Shown: piece by piece, positions 7,832 to 16,700 of the stretch
How the letters are laid out: each line of letters begins with the position of its first letter
How positions within the stretch are numbered: the first letter of the stretch is position 1
The notes under the pieces: generated by a model
The model's input: the letters and a program-made list of their open reading frames with translations, nothing else
Told to the model about the DNA's origin: nothing
Database searches by the model: none
From: Geminocystis sp. M7585_C2015_104
Lineage (GTDB): Bacteria; Cyanobacteriota; Cyanobacteriia; Cyanobacteriales; Cyanobacteriaceae
Assembly (NCBI GenBank): GCA_015295805.1
Contig: DVEF01000061.1
Location: 1-63,067 of the forward strand
Length of the DNA stretch: 63,067 nucleotides
Direction of reading: 5' to 3'
Position numbers and translations under genes: made by a program

Positions 7832-8911
7832 TTAAGACACAAATGACCGACTGGTGTGGTAAACCTGTAGTAACCACTCCTCAAAACGTTTACCCCAAGC
7901 CTCCAGGGAATACTTTTCTTCTACAAGCCGACGACAATCATAACGGTTAATTTCCTCAAGACGTTTGATAGCTTCCACTAGGCCCTCAATGCTGTCAGGA
8001 GTCACTAGAAACCCAGTCTTGCCGTCTATTATTATCTCTGCCGGGCCTCCTCTAGCATAGCTGATTACAGGAACACCACAAGCCAAAGCCTCAATAACCA
8101 CATTGCCAAAGGCTTCCACCCACCTGGGAGTCATCAACACCCCTAGACAATCTCGTAATTGGCTCTGTAGTTCTTTTGTACGCAAAAAACCCTTATATTC
8201 AAAGGGGGCGTTAGGAAATTGAGTTTGTACTTTTTGCCAGTATTCCCCATCTTGGATTTTACCAAAAATCAACAGGGGGATTTGAGCCTTTTCAGCGGCA
8301 GCTACTGCGTCTTCCAAGGCTTTTTCTGGGGCAATTCTGCCCAGCCATGCCAATTTTCTTTGGGGTGTGGGTTGAAACTGATACAAAGACAAGTCAATGC
8401 CACTTTCTAAACACTGGCACTTATCGCCGAAAGGGAAGGTATTTGCCTGGGATTTGGTGTAGGTGGCAAAATTTTTTGGGTATTTTGCCGCTATCTTCCC
8501 CATTATTTCATCTAGACCCTCAGAAAGGGAACACATGCTGATAAAATGGGCGATGGGTGTGGAGAAAAAAGGAGTTAGGTAGAAAGGCAACCAGTCGAAG
8601 GCAAAATTGACAATTACATCGTATTGTGACTCCAGCTGACGTGCCATCTCCCACATGTTGGCCAAAACAGAATTGGCGGGCATTATAATGGGGGTATCTC
8701 GACTTTGAGTTTGGGCTGGTGTATGTAGATTCCCATCCACTTCTATTATCTCCACATTGTCTAAATAAGAGTTTTTAGGCGCCACCACCTTTATCTTATA
8801 ACCCCTAGCTGCCAATTCCCCACATAGATTATATATCGTTAACTCCACACCTCCTCCCAGTCCTGTCCCCAATGGGCCTACTGGTGTTGACATAATTAAA
8901 ATTTTTTCCAT
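7832..8911 (-). CDS. Group 1/family 4 glycosyltransferase
   Basis: A GT-B fold glycosyltransferase of 359 residues. The N-terminus has a glycine-rich loop after MSTPVGPLGTGLGGGVELT, typical of GT4 acceptor domains. The donor domain shows LAWLGRIAPEKALEDA near residue 188, GVLMTPRWVEAFGNVVIEAL with the conserved glutamates, and GVPVISYARGGPAEII. Donor and acceptor sugars cannot be told. It would work in the cytoplasm on glycolipid, glycan or small-molecule glycosylation. It may be transcribed with the downstream metal repressor gene. Confidence 0.85.
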   Translation of the reverse strand: MEKILIMSTPVGPLGTGLGGGVELTIYNLCGELAARGYKIKVVAPKNSYLDNVEIIEVDGNLHTPAQTQSRDTPIIMPANSVLANMWEMARQLESQYDVIVNFAFDWLPFYLTPFFSTPIAHFISMCSLSEGLDEIMGKIAAKYPKNFATYTKSQANTFPFGDKCQCLESGIDLSLYQFQPTPQRKLAWLGRIAPEKALEDAVAAAEKAQIPLLIFGKIQDGEYWQKVQTQFPNAPFEYKGFLRTKELQSQLRDCLGVLMTPRWVEAFGNVVIEALACGVPVISYARGGPAEIIIDGKTGFLVTPDSIEGLVEAIKRLEEINRYDCRRLVEEKYSLEAWGKRFEEWLLQVYHTSRSFVS

Positions 8912-9004
8912 AAGGCTTCTTTCTGTTATTTTTCCCCACCTATTTTAACTTTGTGTACCCTTATTATAAACTAGTAAATGTAATCTCCTCCTCCGGGATA
9001 AAAA

Positions 9005-9709
9005 ATGATTAGGGCTATTTTAACCGACATTGAAGGCACTACCAGTTCCATCTCTTTTGTTCACGAGGTTTTATTCCCCTATGCCTATAATAAAATGGGA
9101 GATTTTCTAAGGGAAAATTGGAATGAGCCCCTTGTACAAAAGGCAGTTATACAAGTAGCGGAACTAGAAAATTTATCGGACTACAATCCCGAAGTTATAA
9201 CCTCCATCCTACGAGCATGGATTAAAGAAGACAGAAAAATTACCCCCTTAAAAGACTTACAAGGAATGATTTGGGAGGAGGGATACAATAATGGGGATTT
9301 CCAATCCCATGTCTACCAAGACGCCTATGAAAAACTAACCCAATGGCATCAAGAAAATATCCCCCTATATGTTTACTCCTCAGGCTCAGTGCAAGCACAA
9401 AAATTGTTCTTCTCCCACACTACCTTCGGAGACTTGTTATACCTATTCTCCGGCTTCTTCGATACTAATATAGGCTCAAAGAAAGAAACAAAATCCTATC
9501 AAAGAATAGCTGAATCCCTCCAGATACCCCCACAGCAAATTATCTTCCTTTCTGACGTTTTAGCCGAAGTGGATAGTGCCTCTGCCGCCGGCATGCAAAC
9601 TGTCTGGGTAATCCGCGATTCCTCCACCTTTTCCCAACATCAAAGTACTTCCTCACGCCACCAGGTTGTACCTGATTTCTATCACATTTCTCTTCCCCTT
9701 CCCTCCTGA
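9005..9709 (+). CDS. mtnC: Enolase-phosphatase E1 (acireductone synthase)
   Basis: A HAD-superfamily enzyme of 234 residues. Motif I is LTDIEGTTSSISFVHEVLFP with Asp8 and Glu10, characteristic of MtnC rather than general HAD phosphatases. Motif II is YVYSSGSVQAQKLLF-like near residue 121, and motif III/IV is QIIFLSDVLAEVDSASAAG. It converts 2,3-diketo-5-methylthiopentyl-1-phosphate to acireductone in the methionine salvage pathway, doing both the enolisation and the dephosphorylation. No other mtn gene is adjacent. It ends at the border of a gene-poor patch. Confidence 0.92.
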   Translation: MIRAILTDIEGTTSSISFVHEVLFPYAYNKMGDFLRENWNEPLVQKAVIQVAELENLSDYNPEVITSILRAWIKEDRKITPLKDLQGMIWEEGYNNGDFQSHVYQDAYEKLTQWHQENIPLYVYSSGSVQAQKLFFSHTTFGDLLYLFSGFFDTNIGSKKETKSYQRIAESLQIPPQQIIFLSDVLAEVDSASAAGMQTVWVIRDSSTFSQHQSTSSRHQVVPDFYHISLPLPS

Positions 9710-9780
9710 GGCGCGGGGTTGAACCATCACCAAAAATTACAAAAAAAAAGACACTTGGATGGCACCAATTACTTTTTTTG

Positions 9781-9978
9781 ATGAGCCAAAAATGTAAAAT
9801 ATTGCTCAACCAAGATGGCGGCAAAGTTTATTACTGTATCACCTCCGGAAATGAGAAGAAACTGTGGTTCAAAAACTCATCACCCATGAAAGATTTACAA
9901 GGTCAAATACTTAGGATTTTGGGTACTGATATTAAGCAGGCCGTCCATCAGAAGTATGGCAATCCCCCTTTCTCATAG
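9781..9978 (+). CDS. Small hypothetical protein
   Basis: A 65-residue frame starting MSQKCKILLNQDG, with ordinary amino acid composition and no membrane segment. It begins 71 bases after mtnC. A TTG codon directly before the ATG would add one residue. No family is recognised and no good ribosome binding site is seen (the upstream run is T-rich), so it may be a real small gene or a remnant in a decaying region. Confidence 0.35.
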   Translation: MSQKCKILLNQDGGKVYYCITSGNEKKLWFKNSSPMKDLQGQILRILGTDIKQAVHQKYGNPPFS

Positions 9979-10675
9979 TGGGTTTTTACAAAAAACAATA
10001 GGAAATCAGGATTAATTGAGAATTATTGAGGCCATTAATGGCTTTGATGAGATAAAACGGCTTGCCGGTGGGAGGGCAATTATTGACATAGCCTCTTTTA
10101 TTTTCCAATTGTCACATGTTCACGGAAAAAAGACCATCAATTGGGGATGAAAATGATAATGAAACCCCTCGATAAAACATTTTATAACAAGATATTGCTT
10201 TCAGAAAAAATCCGGAGTAAAAATCATTCTCTGTGGGCAGGAAGGGGAAGAATATAGGGAGCTTTCAGTAATTTGAAGAGATAATGGGTTAGAATGCACG
10301 GAATCCACAACAGACAACAAATGTGGTGTTAATAGTCTGTGCTAGGAATTTACTGATAGGAAAGATGACAAGAAAATACCTGTTGGACAATAGAGATTAA
10401 GATAAACTCCGTACTTTTCACATCAAACAGGGGATTAACTTTGAAACGGGAAAATCCTACAAAGGCGGGGCGGGCATTACAGTCCCAACTCTTATCCGAG
10501 GCCCAGCTTTTTTCCTTGACAATTTTTTCCTTTTCTGTTACCGTGGGTATAAGACTAGAATGGGGGTTTTTTGTCAAAATTCAAAATCAGTATTGTCAAA
10601 AAGGCAAAAAGAAGAAAAACTGTTAGGAGATAGTGTTAAAGTATAAAGGGAGAGGGGATAAGGGTTAAGACGGTT
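9979..10675. other. Gene-poor stretch with short open frames
   Basis: No confident gene. A 44-codon plus-strand frame (10016-10150, TTG start) has protein-like composition and stops in an ATGA overlap with a second 36-codon frame (10147-10257). The 12-bp palindrome GCCATTAATGGC sits at 10031-10042, inside the first frame. A frame on the other strand (10350-10577) overlaps a plus-strand one of similar length; neither looks convincing. The stretch may be decayed coding DNA or the leader of the LRAT-like gene. Confidence 0.4.
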
Positions 10676-11359
10676 ATGGCAATGGGGGACCAGATTTACG
10701 TATGGCGGGATTTTCAAAATTTAGGGGGGGTATATCAGCATCATGGGATAGATGTGGGGGATGGGACAGTTATTCACTATCGTAAGCCTTCAGAGGTAAT
10801 TGAAAGGACTTCCATAGAAACTTTTAGTAAGGGTAGACCTATTTATGTGAGGGAGTATCCGGAGGGGTTTTGTTTCTTGCCAGAAGTAGTGGTGAAAAGA
10901 GCATTTAGTCGTTTAGGGGAGAGAAAGTATAATCTACTGTTTAACAATTGTGAACACTTTGCCACCTGGTGTAAAACGGGAATTAGTGACAGTCGCCAGG
11001 TAAGAGAGTTTATACCTATTATCACTAAACTGGATACCTACAAACTTTTGGAGCCCATCAAACAAGCACTACAAGTGAGTGACCCATACACTGCCGATGA
11101 CTTGGTAAATAAGGCCTTGGCCGATATTAAAACAGTTTGGGAACAAATACAACCCCAATTCAGCCAGGCGAAAAATGAAATTGAAAACTGGGAGAAAGTA
11201 GCCATTTTGGCCCTACAAAAGAATAGGGAAGACTTAGCCAGGGAGGCATTAAAACGGAAAAAAAACTGGGAAAAAAAGGCACAAGACTTAGAAAGGCAAC
11301 TGAAACATTTGGCTATTATGACGGAGAATCTCTTGAAAAACCTAAAAACCAACCCCTGA
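10676..11359 (+). CDS. LRAT-domain (NlpC/P60-like) protein with coiled-coil tail
   Basis: The N-terminal domain (about residues 1-125) has the permuted papain-like LRAT/H-rev107 layout: a His box YQHHGIDVGDGTVIHY (about 22-37) and the catalytic NNCEHFATWC (about 89-98). Such domains act as thiol acyltransferases, esterases or peptidases on lipids or peptides. The C-terminal half (about 125-227) is charged and helical, with an Asn/Lys/Glu/Arg-rich coiled coil from about residue 165. There is no signal peptide. Substrate unknown. A second ATG two codons on (MGDQIYV) is an equally good start. It is isolated between two gene-poor stretches. Confidence 0.72.
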   Translation: MAMGDQIYVWRDFQNLGGVYQHHGIDVGDGTVIHYRKPSEVIERTSIETFSKGRPIYVREYPEGFCFLPEVVVKRAFSRLGERKYNLLFNNCEHFATWCKTGISDSRQVREFIPIITKLDTYKLLEPIKQALQVSDPYTADDLVNKALADIKTVWEQIQPQFSQAKNEIENWEKVAILALQKNREDLAREALKRKKNWEKKAQDLERQLKHLAIMTENLLKNLKTNP

Positions 11360-11490
11360 ATAAAGTAATCCCCGTGGTGTTTTTCTTTAACAATTGCCAT
11401 TATAGCGGCGAAGGCACCCGGCAGGCTACAGACGGCAATTCCACACCCCGACGTCAGAACAGGGACAATACACCCATTCTGTTGACCATC

Positions 11491-11799
11491 CTATATCCAT
11501 TTTCTCATTTTGTCAAGGGTTCTTTTCTTAAATTCAGACAAAAGTCCGGCTCCCTCATTAAAGCCAATTTTAGAAAACATACTAGGGGTTATAATTGCCT
11601 CCAAGTTACTTATCCTAACCCCTTTAAGCAACATAAACAACCCCGACAATTTACTATATAACCTACCCTTACTAAAATATCCCCCTTTTATACTCTTCCC
11701 ATATTCTATCAAAATTCACTCTATCATCTTCTCTAATTTGTCTATATTCCCGTTAATAATCTTATCTATATTCATCAAACTATTGAAATAGCTAGGACT
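11491..11799 (-). pseudogene. Possible gene remnant interrupted by a stop
   Basis: Read on the minus strand, a frame begins around the phrase SLMNIDKIINGNIDKLEKMI, meets a TGA, then continues in the same frame for 73 codons as MIEYGKSIKGGYFSKG and onward to RTLDKMRKWI before a TAG. A further open stretch in the same frame follows the second stop towards the LRAT gene. The composition looks like protein, but the family is not recognised. Calling it a pseudogene is inference. Confidence 0.3.
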
Positions 11800-12777
11800 A
11801 TGTTATATTCGCCCTCTTTTTTTATGTCTCCATAAAAGCTGCAAATCTACCATCCCGAGACTCCACCAGACTGCCTTTTACTACTATTTTGTAACAAACG
11901 CCCCTATATCCCCTGCTCACTGAGAAGTTTATATCCCCTACATTAACGTCCAAGATAGTAGGTTTATTTAATTTGGTTATAGATAGTCAAAAAATTGAAA
12001 GTAGCTCAACCTTGTATCCATGACTAAGATTTTATTGGCCATGAGACCTTTTCTTGTCCCTCTATAGATTTCATATGCTCTATTCCCAGAGCCGTTAAGT
12101 TTGTTGATATGGCTTTAAGAGTAGATATAAAAAGTAAAAGAAATAGCTTTAGATTCTTAGGCACAGGGGAGGGTTGGTCAATAAAACCCGTTAGTCTTCC
12201 CATCAGAAAGCTTGCCTACGTAAGACGTTTTTTTGGAGAAGGGTCTAAGTATTTCATTGGGTTCAACGACAATAAATTCAGAGGGTATATTTAAAATCTT
12301 TTTAGTTTAATATTGGTATTTTTTATTAATCATTAACTGGATTTTCTTTTGGGAAAAAGTTGGGCACCTCCTCGGCTATAAGCTTGATTTTTGATGGTAT
12401 TATGATTAGCATTAAGATTTGAGATATTGGAATTATTCCGGATGTAATCTTTCATATCCTAATTTTCGTTAAATATTTTAATATAAAATATGGGGTAAAC
12501 CCAGTTATTTTCTGAAATGAGAAAGGTTGGGAAAGGCCATTCCAAAATAATCCAAGGCTTATTTAAAATCTTTCCACTCATACTAACTCCATCTTAGTCA
12601 AAGGAAAAAACCTGAGTATATACTACAGTCATCTCTTTTCCCAGAAAAACTTCCGGCTTATACTTTCTACCATCATACTCTCTAAATTCCTCGGACTATT
12701 ATTCACTATTCTATCTATCTTCATTAAAGTTTTTAAATCTTTGAGACCATCCCTTTCTACCCTTTATATTTTCTATC

Positions 12778-12990
12778 CTAAATAGCTAGTACATCCTCTT
12801 CCCTTCTACCCCTGTGGTAAACACCTTCATATATAACTTTTTTCTCCTTGTAGGCAAACACTGCTATAATTTTGTTTTGAGAATCACCCGAGGTAAACTC
12901 ACTGCAATTTATGGTGGTTTTCCGGTCATAAATAAACCGGTGTGAGACTTTGGATAAAATTAAACCGCAAAAAACCTCTCTCTTATCCAC
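12778..12990 (-). CDS. Small hypothetical frame in decayed region
   Basis: A 70-codon frame starting MDKREVFCGLILSKVSH and ending GRREEDVLAI, with balanced charge and no membrane segment. It is the longest ATG-started minus-strand frame in the patch apart from the 11491 remnant. No family recognised and no clear ribosome binding site. It is as likely to be a remnant as a gene. Confidence 0.25.
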   Translation of the reverse strand: MDKREVFCGLILSKVSHRFIYDRKTTINCSEFTSGDSQNKIIAVFAYKEKKVIYEGVYHRGRREEDVLAI

Positions 12991-13408
12991 TAGATAAATT
13001 CAATAAACACAAAGTAACGCGTTTTTCGAGTCGGAGTTGAAGAAGAAGTACATGGGGAGGATTAGATTTTTTTTCTTACTATTCCTATTGGCCTACAAGC
13101 TGCATAAAAATGGGATTTATTTTGGAGGCTATGTGGGATAGTCTTGAAGAGGCATCCGGGGGGTAGTAGTTACCAATTCGGAGGTATTTTTGGAGATTTT
13201 AGAATATGAGTGGGTAATTACGATTTTGTGTTTGCCATTGATTTGCCTTCCCCTCCATTTCTAAATGACATGCCGTTTTTTATGTTTGTTACCTATCTTA
13301 CTTGTACTGTTTCCAAAGTGCAGGTTAGTTTCCCCTTGGTATTGTCAATTGGCCTCAAAGTAAAGACATCAAGGAAAATAAGAGGCTTTTCAGTTTTATA
13401 TCTTGTAG

Positions 13409-14635
13409 CTATAATTGGAGGGTTAAATCTATAATACGATGGGCCAAAGTGAGTTTAGAAGAGGGAGGAAGGGGGGTTTGAATACCGTTTTTAGCAATAA
13501 ACACCGCCTCATTGGTATCTGTGGCAAAGCCAGCATTGTCTTTGTCGATAGGATTGGCAACGATGGCATCCAGTTTCTTCTGACTTAGTTTTTCCAAGGC
13601 AGGGGTGACAATATCCCCCGTCTGGGCGGCAAAACCAATCAGTTTCTGATGGGTCTGTTTTATACTAGCTAAATGGGCGACAATGTCTGTGACGTATTCC
13701 AATTCCAGCTGAAGGGGCAAGGATTTTTTACTCAGTTTGCTACTATAACATTGTTTTGGCTTTAAGTCTGCCACCGCCGCCGCCATGAAGACTATGTCAG
13801 CCTGGGGGAAATGAGTTAACATGGCCTTTTCCATCTGTTGGGCGGTGGTTACGGGTATAATCTGGATGGGGGGAAGGGATTTTAATAATTCTGGGAAGAT
13901 ATTGCCTGCCACCAGTGTTACATTGCCTCCCCGGTAGTAACAGGCAGATGCCAAAGCAATAGCCATTTTACCAGTGGCGGGATTGCCCAAAAAACGAACA
14001 GTATCAATGTACTCCCTAGTACCACCACCGCTGATTAAAATATTTTTACCAGTTAAGTCTCTTTTACCCCTGGTGTAGATAATAGACTCAATGGCCGTCA
14101 TAATTTCGCTGGCTTCAGCCATTCTCCCCTGCCCATGACGGTCACAGGCCAACAATCCCGTGTTAACGTAGAGTGGATGATAACGGGGAATTGTTGCCAA
14201 TTTTTTCCAATTTTCCTGCACAGATTGTTGCAACCACATGTCAGTATTCATGGCAGGGGCCACCACAACAGGGCAGGTGGAGGCCAAAACGGCGTTAGTA
14301 AGGAGATTGTCGGCAAAACCGTTAACCAGCTTGGCTAGAGTATTGGCGGTGAGGGGCGCAATGAGAAACAAGTCCGCCCATTCCCCCAGGAGGATGTGAA
14401 GGGGGCGTGGGTGACCTGCTTGCCAAAAGTCTTTGTCAGTATAAGCCTGGTGACGGGAAAGGGTGGCGAAGGTAAGAGGAGAAATGAACTGCCGCGCACT
14501 CTTGGTGAGAATAACCCTCACCTGTGCTTCCCTTTGAAAGAGTCGGGAGACAACCTCAGCCACTTTATAGGCGGCAATGCCCCCCCCTACTCCTACCAGG
14601 ATGTGACGTTGGGAGAGGGTATCCCCTGCCGTCAT
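13409..14635 (-). CDS. coaBC: Phosphopantothenoylcysteine decarboxylase/synthetase
   Basis: A bifunctional coenzyme A enzyme of 408 residues, the usual length. The CoaC flavoprotein half has GVGGGIAAYKVAEVVSRLFQ at the N-terminus, the PLTANTLAKLVNGFADNLL motif and the PAMNTDMW decarboxylase motif. The CoaB half begins near residue 195 (GKNILISGGGTREYIDTVR) with PATGKMAIALA, MAAAVADLKPK and IGFAAQTGD. It makes 4'-phosphopantetheine from phosphopantothenate and cysteine. Its ATG overlaps the stop of the DUF2555 gene by 4 bases (ATGA), so translation is probably coupled in an operon with rnhA. Confidence 0.95.
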   Translation of the reverse strand: MTAGDTLSQRHILVGVGGGIAAYKVAEVVSRLFQREAQVRVILTKSARQFISPLTFATLSRHQAYTDKDFWQAGHPRPLHILLGEWADLFLIAPLTANTLAKLVNGFADNLLTNAVLASTCPVVVAPAMNTDMWLQQSVQENWKKLATIPRYHPLYVNTGLLACDRHGQGRMAEASEIMTAIESIIYTRGKRDLTGKNILISGGGTREYIDTVRFLGNPATGKMAIALASACYYRGGNVTLVAGNIFPELLKSLPPIQIIPVTTAQQMEKAMLTHFPQADIVFMAAAVADLKPKQCYSSKLSKKSLPLQLELEYVTDIVAHLASIKQTHQKLIGFAAQTGDIVTPALEKLSQKKLDAIVANPIDKDNAGFATDTNEAVFIAKNGIQTPLPPSSKLTLAHRIIDLTLQL

Positions 14636-14844
14636 GACTCGTCAGATACCTCTAAGTCGAGTAGATGCAAATAAGGCTCAACTAAATCCTGACGGTGGAA
14701 AGCTATTGCCCTCAATAAGTGCCAGTCTTTTAACCCCTCGAAGGGGCTATCATAGTCGTCATTTTCGAGTCTGGCGGCAATTTCTGCCACATCCTCCGGG
14801 GTAATTTTGGCAAAATCCTCCTCCCTCAATGAGACGACGCTCAT
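14632..14844 (-). CDS. DUF2555 family protein
   Basis: A 70-residue acidic cytoplasmic protein with the cyanobacterial DUF2555 pattern: TPEDVAEIAARLENDDYDSP, then GLKDWHLLRAIAFHRQDLVE and PYLHLLDLE. The ATG at 14844 has a purine-rich GGTGAGGAAG just upstream; a TTG at 14874 would add ten residues. The function is unknown. It sits between rnhA and coaBC in a tight operon and overlaps coaBC by 4 bases. Confidence 0.82.
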   Translation of the reverse strand: MSVVSLREEDFAKITPEDVAEIAARLENDDYDSPFEGLKDWHLLRAIAFHRQDLVEPYLHLLDLEVSDES

Positions 14845-14881
14845 AGCTTCCTCACCCTCCCGACTAGACTCCAATTCTATT

Positions 14882-15370
14882 CTAACCGAGAATGTCCTCC
14901 TCTAATCCCTCATCTTCTGCTAAATTTGACCCCATGGCAGCCTGGTGGGCCAGGTAATCACATCTTTCGTTTTCCGGATGACCAGCATGTCCCCTTACCC
15001 AGATATAATTGACGTGATGGGGTTTAGATACCCTTAATAACTCCTGCCACAGGTCCACATTTTTCGCCTTTTCGTGGGCACTACGCCGCCAGTTGTTTTT
15101 TTGCCATTTTTCCACCCACCCCTTCGTCATGGCATTGACTACATACTGGGAGTCGGTGTAAAGATTCACCCTGCAGGGGCGTTTTAATGCCTTTAACCCC
15201 TGGATAACCGCCATTATTTCCATCCTGTTGTTGGTGGTATAACGATACCCCCCATATATCTCCTTGCGATGACTTCCATATATGAGGATGGCAGCATAAC
15301 CCCCTTTTCCGGGGTTATTCAAACAAGAACCGTCTGTATATATTTCTACTTGTGGTAAGTTTTCATTCAT
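14882..15370 (-). CDS. rnhA: Ribonuclease HI
   Basis: A 162-residue type 1 RNase H. The catalytic carboxylates are visible: Asp13 in IYTDGSCLNNPG, the Glu in NNRMEIMAVIQ, the Asp in LYTDSQYVVNA, and a C-terminal Asp in ENERCDYLAHQAA. WVRGHAGHPENE carries the flexible-loop histidine. It cuts the RNA strand of RNA-DNA hybrids, including primers and R-loops. Its first bases overlap the end of an upstream 55-residue membrane protein frame, so it is the second gene of an operon reading into DUF2555 and coaBC. Confidence 0.94.
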   Translation of the reverse strand: MNENLPQVEIYTDGSCLNNPGKGGYAAILIYGSHRKEIYGGYRYTTNNRMEIMAVIQGLKALKRPCRVNLYTDSQYVVNAMTKGWVEKWQKNNWRRSAHEKAKNVDLWQELLRVSKPHHVNYIWVRGHAGHPENERCDYLAHQAAMGSNLAEDEGLEEDILG

Positions 15371-15530
15371 AATTTTGCTCCTCTCCCCTTAACAGATAGT
15401 AGTTAGAGGCTATGGCTAATGCCGCGCCCCCGAAAATATACAGAGGAAGTGGGGTAAAAAACTGTCTTAGCCACATCAGTAGTTGGCTTAGGGCAAACAA
15501 CAGCAAAACGGTTACCAACCAGAATCTCAT
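15363..15530 (-). CDS. Small two-helix membrane protein
   Basis: A 55-residue frame (MRFWLVTVLLLFALSQLLMW at the start, LRGEEQNYE at the end). Two hydrophobic segments are seen, about residues 3-20 and 28-45, separated by LRQFFTPLP. The stop overlaps the rnhA start by 8 bases, which implies translational coupling. Family not recognised, but the position and the clean hydrophobic pattern make a real gene likely. Confidence 0.6.
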   Translation of the reverse strand: MRFWLVTVLLLFALSQLLMWLRQFFTPLPLYIFGGAALAIASNYYLLRGEEQNYE

Positions 15531-15606
15531 AAATCACACCTCCATGAAGGGTGGCAAAACTGGTATGATTATAAAAAAATGTGAATAAATATTAAGGATT
15601 GTTTTA

Positions 15607-16593
15607 ATGTTGGGTCTATACCTGCTGGGAGCACTAGTATTAGTCCTACTGATAGGGATAATAATATACCTGGCCACCCCTCGTCGTTTTGAGTCTACGG
15701 AGACAGTGGCTAAGTCCTATGACCAGTGGACAGAAGATGGTATTTTAGAATTCTACTGGGGTGAGCATATTCATTTGGGGCACTATGGCAATCCTCCCCG
15801 CAGAAAGGACTTTATAAAGGCCAAGGAGGATTTTGTCCACGAGATGGTAAAATGGGGGGGGTTGGATAAGTTGCCCCCAGGGACTATGGTTTTGGATGTG
15901 GGTTGTGGCATCGGGGGCAGTTGTCGTATCCTTGCCAGAGACTATGGTTTTGATGTGACTGGGATTACCATTAGTCCAAAACAGGTGGAAAGGGCAAGAC
16001 AGCTGACTCCTGAGGGCCTAAACGTTAAGTTTATGGTGGATAACGCCCTCTGCCTCTCCTTCCCCGACAATACCTTTGATGTAGTATGGTCTATTGAAGC
16101 AGGCCCACATATGCCCGACAAAGCTAAATATGCCCAGGAGATGATGAGGGTGTTAAAACCCGGTGGCATACTGGTAGTAGCCGACTGGAATCAAAGGGAT
16201 GACCGTCAAAAGCCCCTCAACTTCTGGGAAAGGCTGATTATGCGTCAACTGTTAGACCAATGGTCTCATCCCTCTTTTTCTAGTATAGAGGGTTTTGCTG
16301 AAGCCATTGCCGCCACCGGCATGGTAGAGGGAGAAGTAGTCACCGCCGATTGGACGAAGGAAACTCTCCCCTCCTGGATGGAGTCTGTTTGGCAGGGAAT
16401 TTATCGCCCAGAAGGCATTATCCGTTTTGGCTTAGTGGGGTTAATAAAGGCACTAAGAGAGGTGCCTACCATGATTCTCATGCGTATTGCCTTTGGTAGT
16501 GGTTTATGTCGTTTTGGCATGTTTCGCGCCGTCAAGAAGAAATCTCCCACCCCCACCATGACAGCCTCCTCTGCCGAAACTGTTAGTGTGTGA
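15607..16593 (+). CDS. MPBQ/MSBQ methyltransferase (Sll0418-like)
   Basis: A 328-residue SAM-dependent methyltransferase with an N-terminal membrane anchor (about residues 1-24). SAM motif I is MVLDVGCGIGGSCRILARDY (about 99-118). Other signature stretches are DQWTEDGILEFYWGEHIHLG, WSIEAGPHMPDKAKYAQEM and VVADWNQRDDRQKPLNFWE. The whole protein follows the Synechocystis Sll0418 pattern from memory. That enzyme methylates 2-methyl-6-phytyl- and solanesyl-benzoquinols for tocopherol and plastoquinone. A gamma-tocopherol methyltransferase is a less likely alternative. It is divergent from the rnhA operon. Confidence 0.87.
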   Translation: MLGLYLLGALVLVLLIGIIIYLATPRRFESTETVAKSYDQWTEDGILEFYWGEHIHLGHYGNPPRRKDFIKAKEDFVHEMVKWGGLDKLPPGTMVLDVGCGIGGSCRILARDYGFDVTGITISPKQVERARQLTPEGLNVKFMVDNALCLSFPDNTFDVVWSIEAGPHMPDKAKYAQEMMRVLKPGGILVVADWNQRDDRQKPLNFWERLIMRQLLDQWSHPSFSSIEGFAEAIAATGMVEGEVVTADWTKETLPSWMESVWQGIYRPEGIIRFGLVGLIKALREVPTMILMRIAFGSGLCRFGMFRAVKKKSPTPTMTASSAETVSV

Positions 16594-16700
16594 TTACATC
16601 AAACCCATTCGCAGGGGCACACCGCCATAGGCCCCTTTCTACATCCCACTGCCCATGACGCCCTATTTCTCCACCCATAGCCCCTAAATTCCCTAAAAAC

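Larger units (their letters stand above)
11360..13408. other. 2-kb gene-poor region, probably decayed DNA
   Basis: No gene can be supported over about 2 kb, unusual in this dense window. Short open frames occur on both strands, often overlapping: minus-strand pieces at about 11491-11799 (one internal stop), 11822-11977, 12024-12180, 12178-12306, 12333-12455 and 12778-12990; plus-strand pieces at about 12028-12294, 13027-13140 and 13210-13434. Several have protein-like composition, but none has a recognisable domain and none exceeds about 90 codons. The plus strand is rich in T and C. This looks like a graveyard of one or more old genes. Confidence 0.5.

Noticed and set aside
10350-10577. 75-codon minus-strand gene
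   Set aside because: It overlaps a plus-strand frame of similar length, has no recognisable start signal and no family resemblance.
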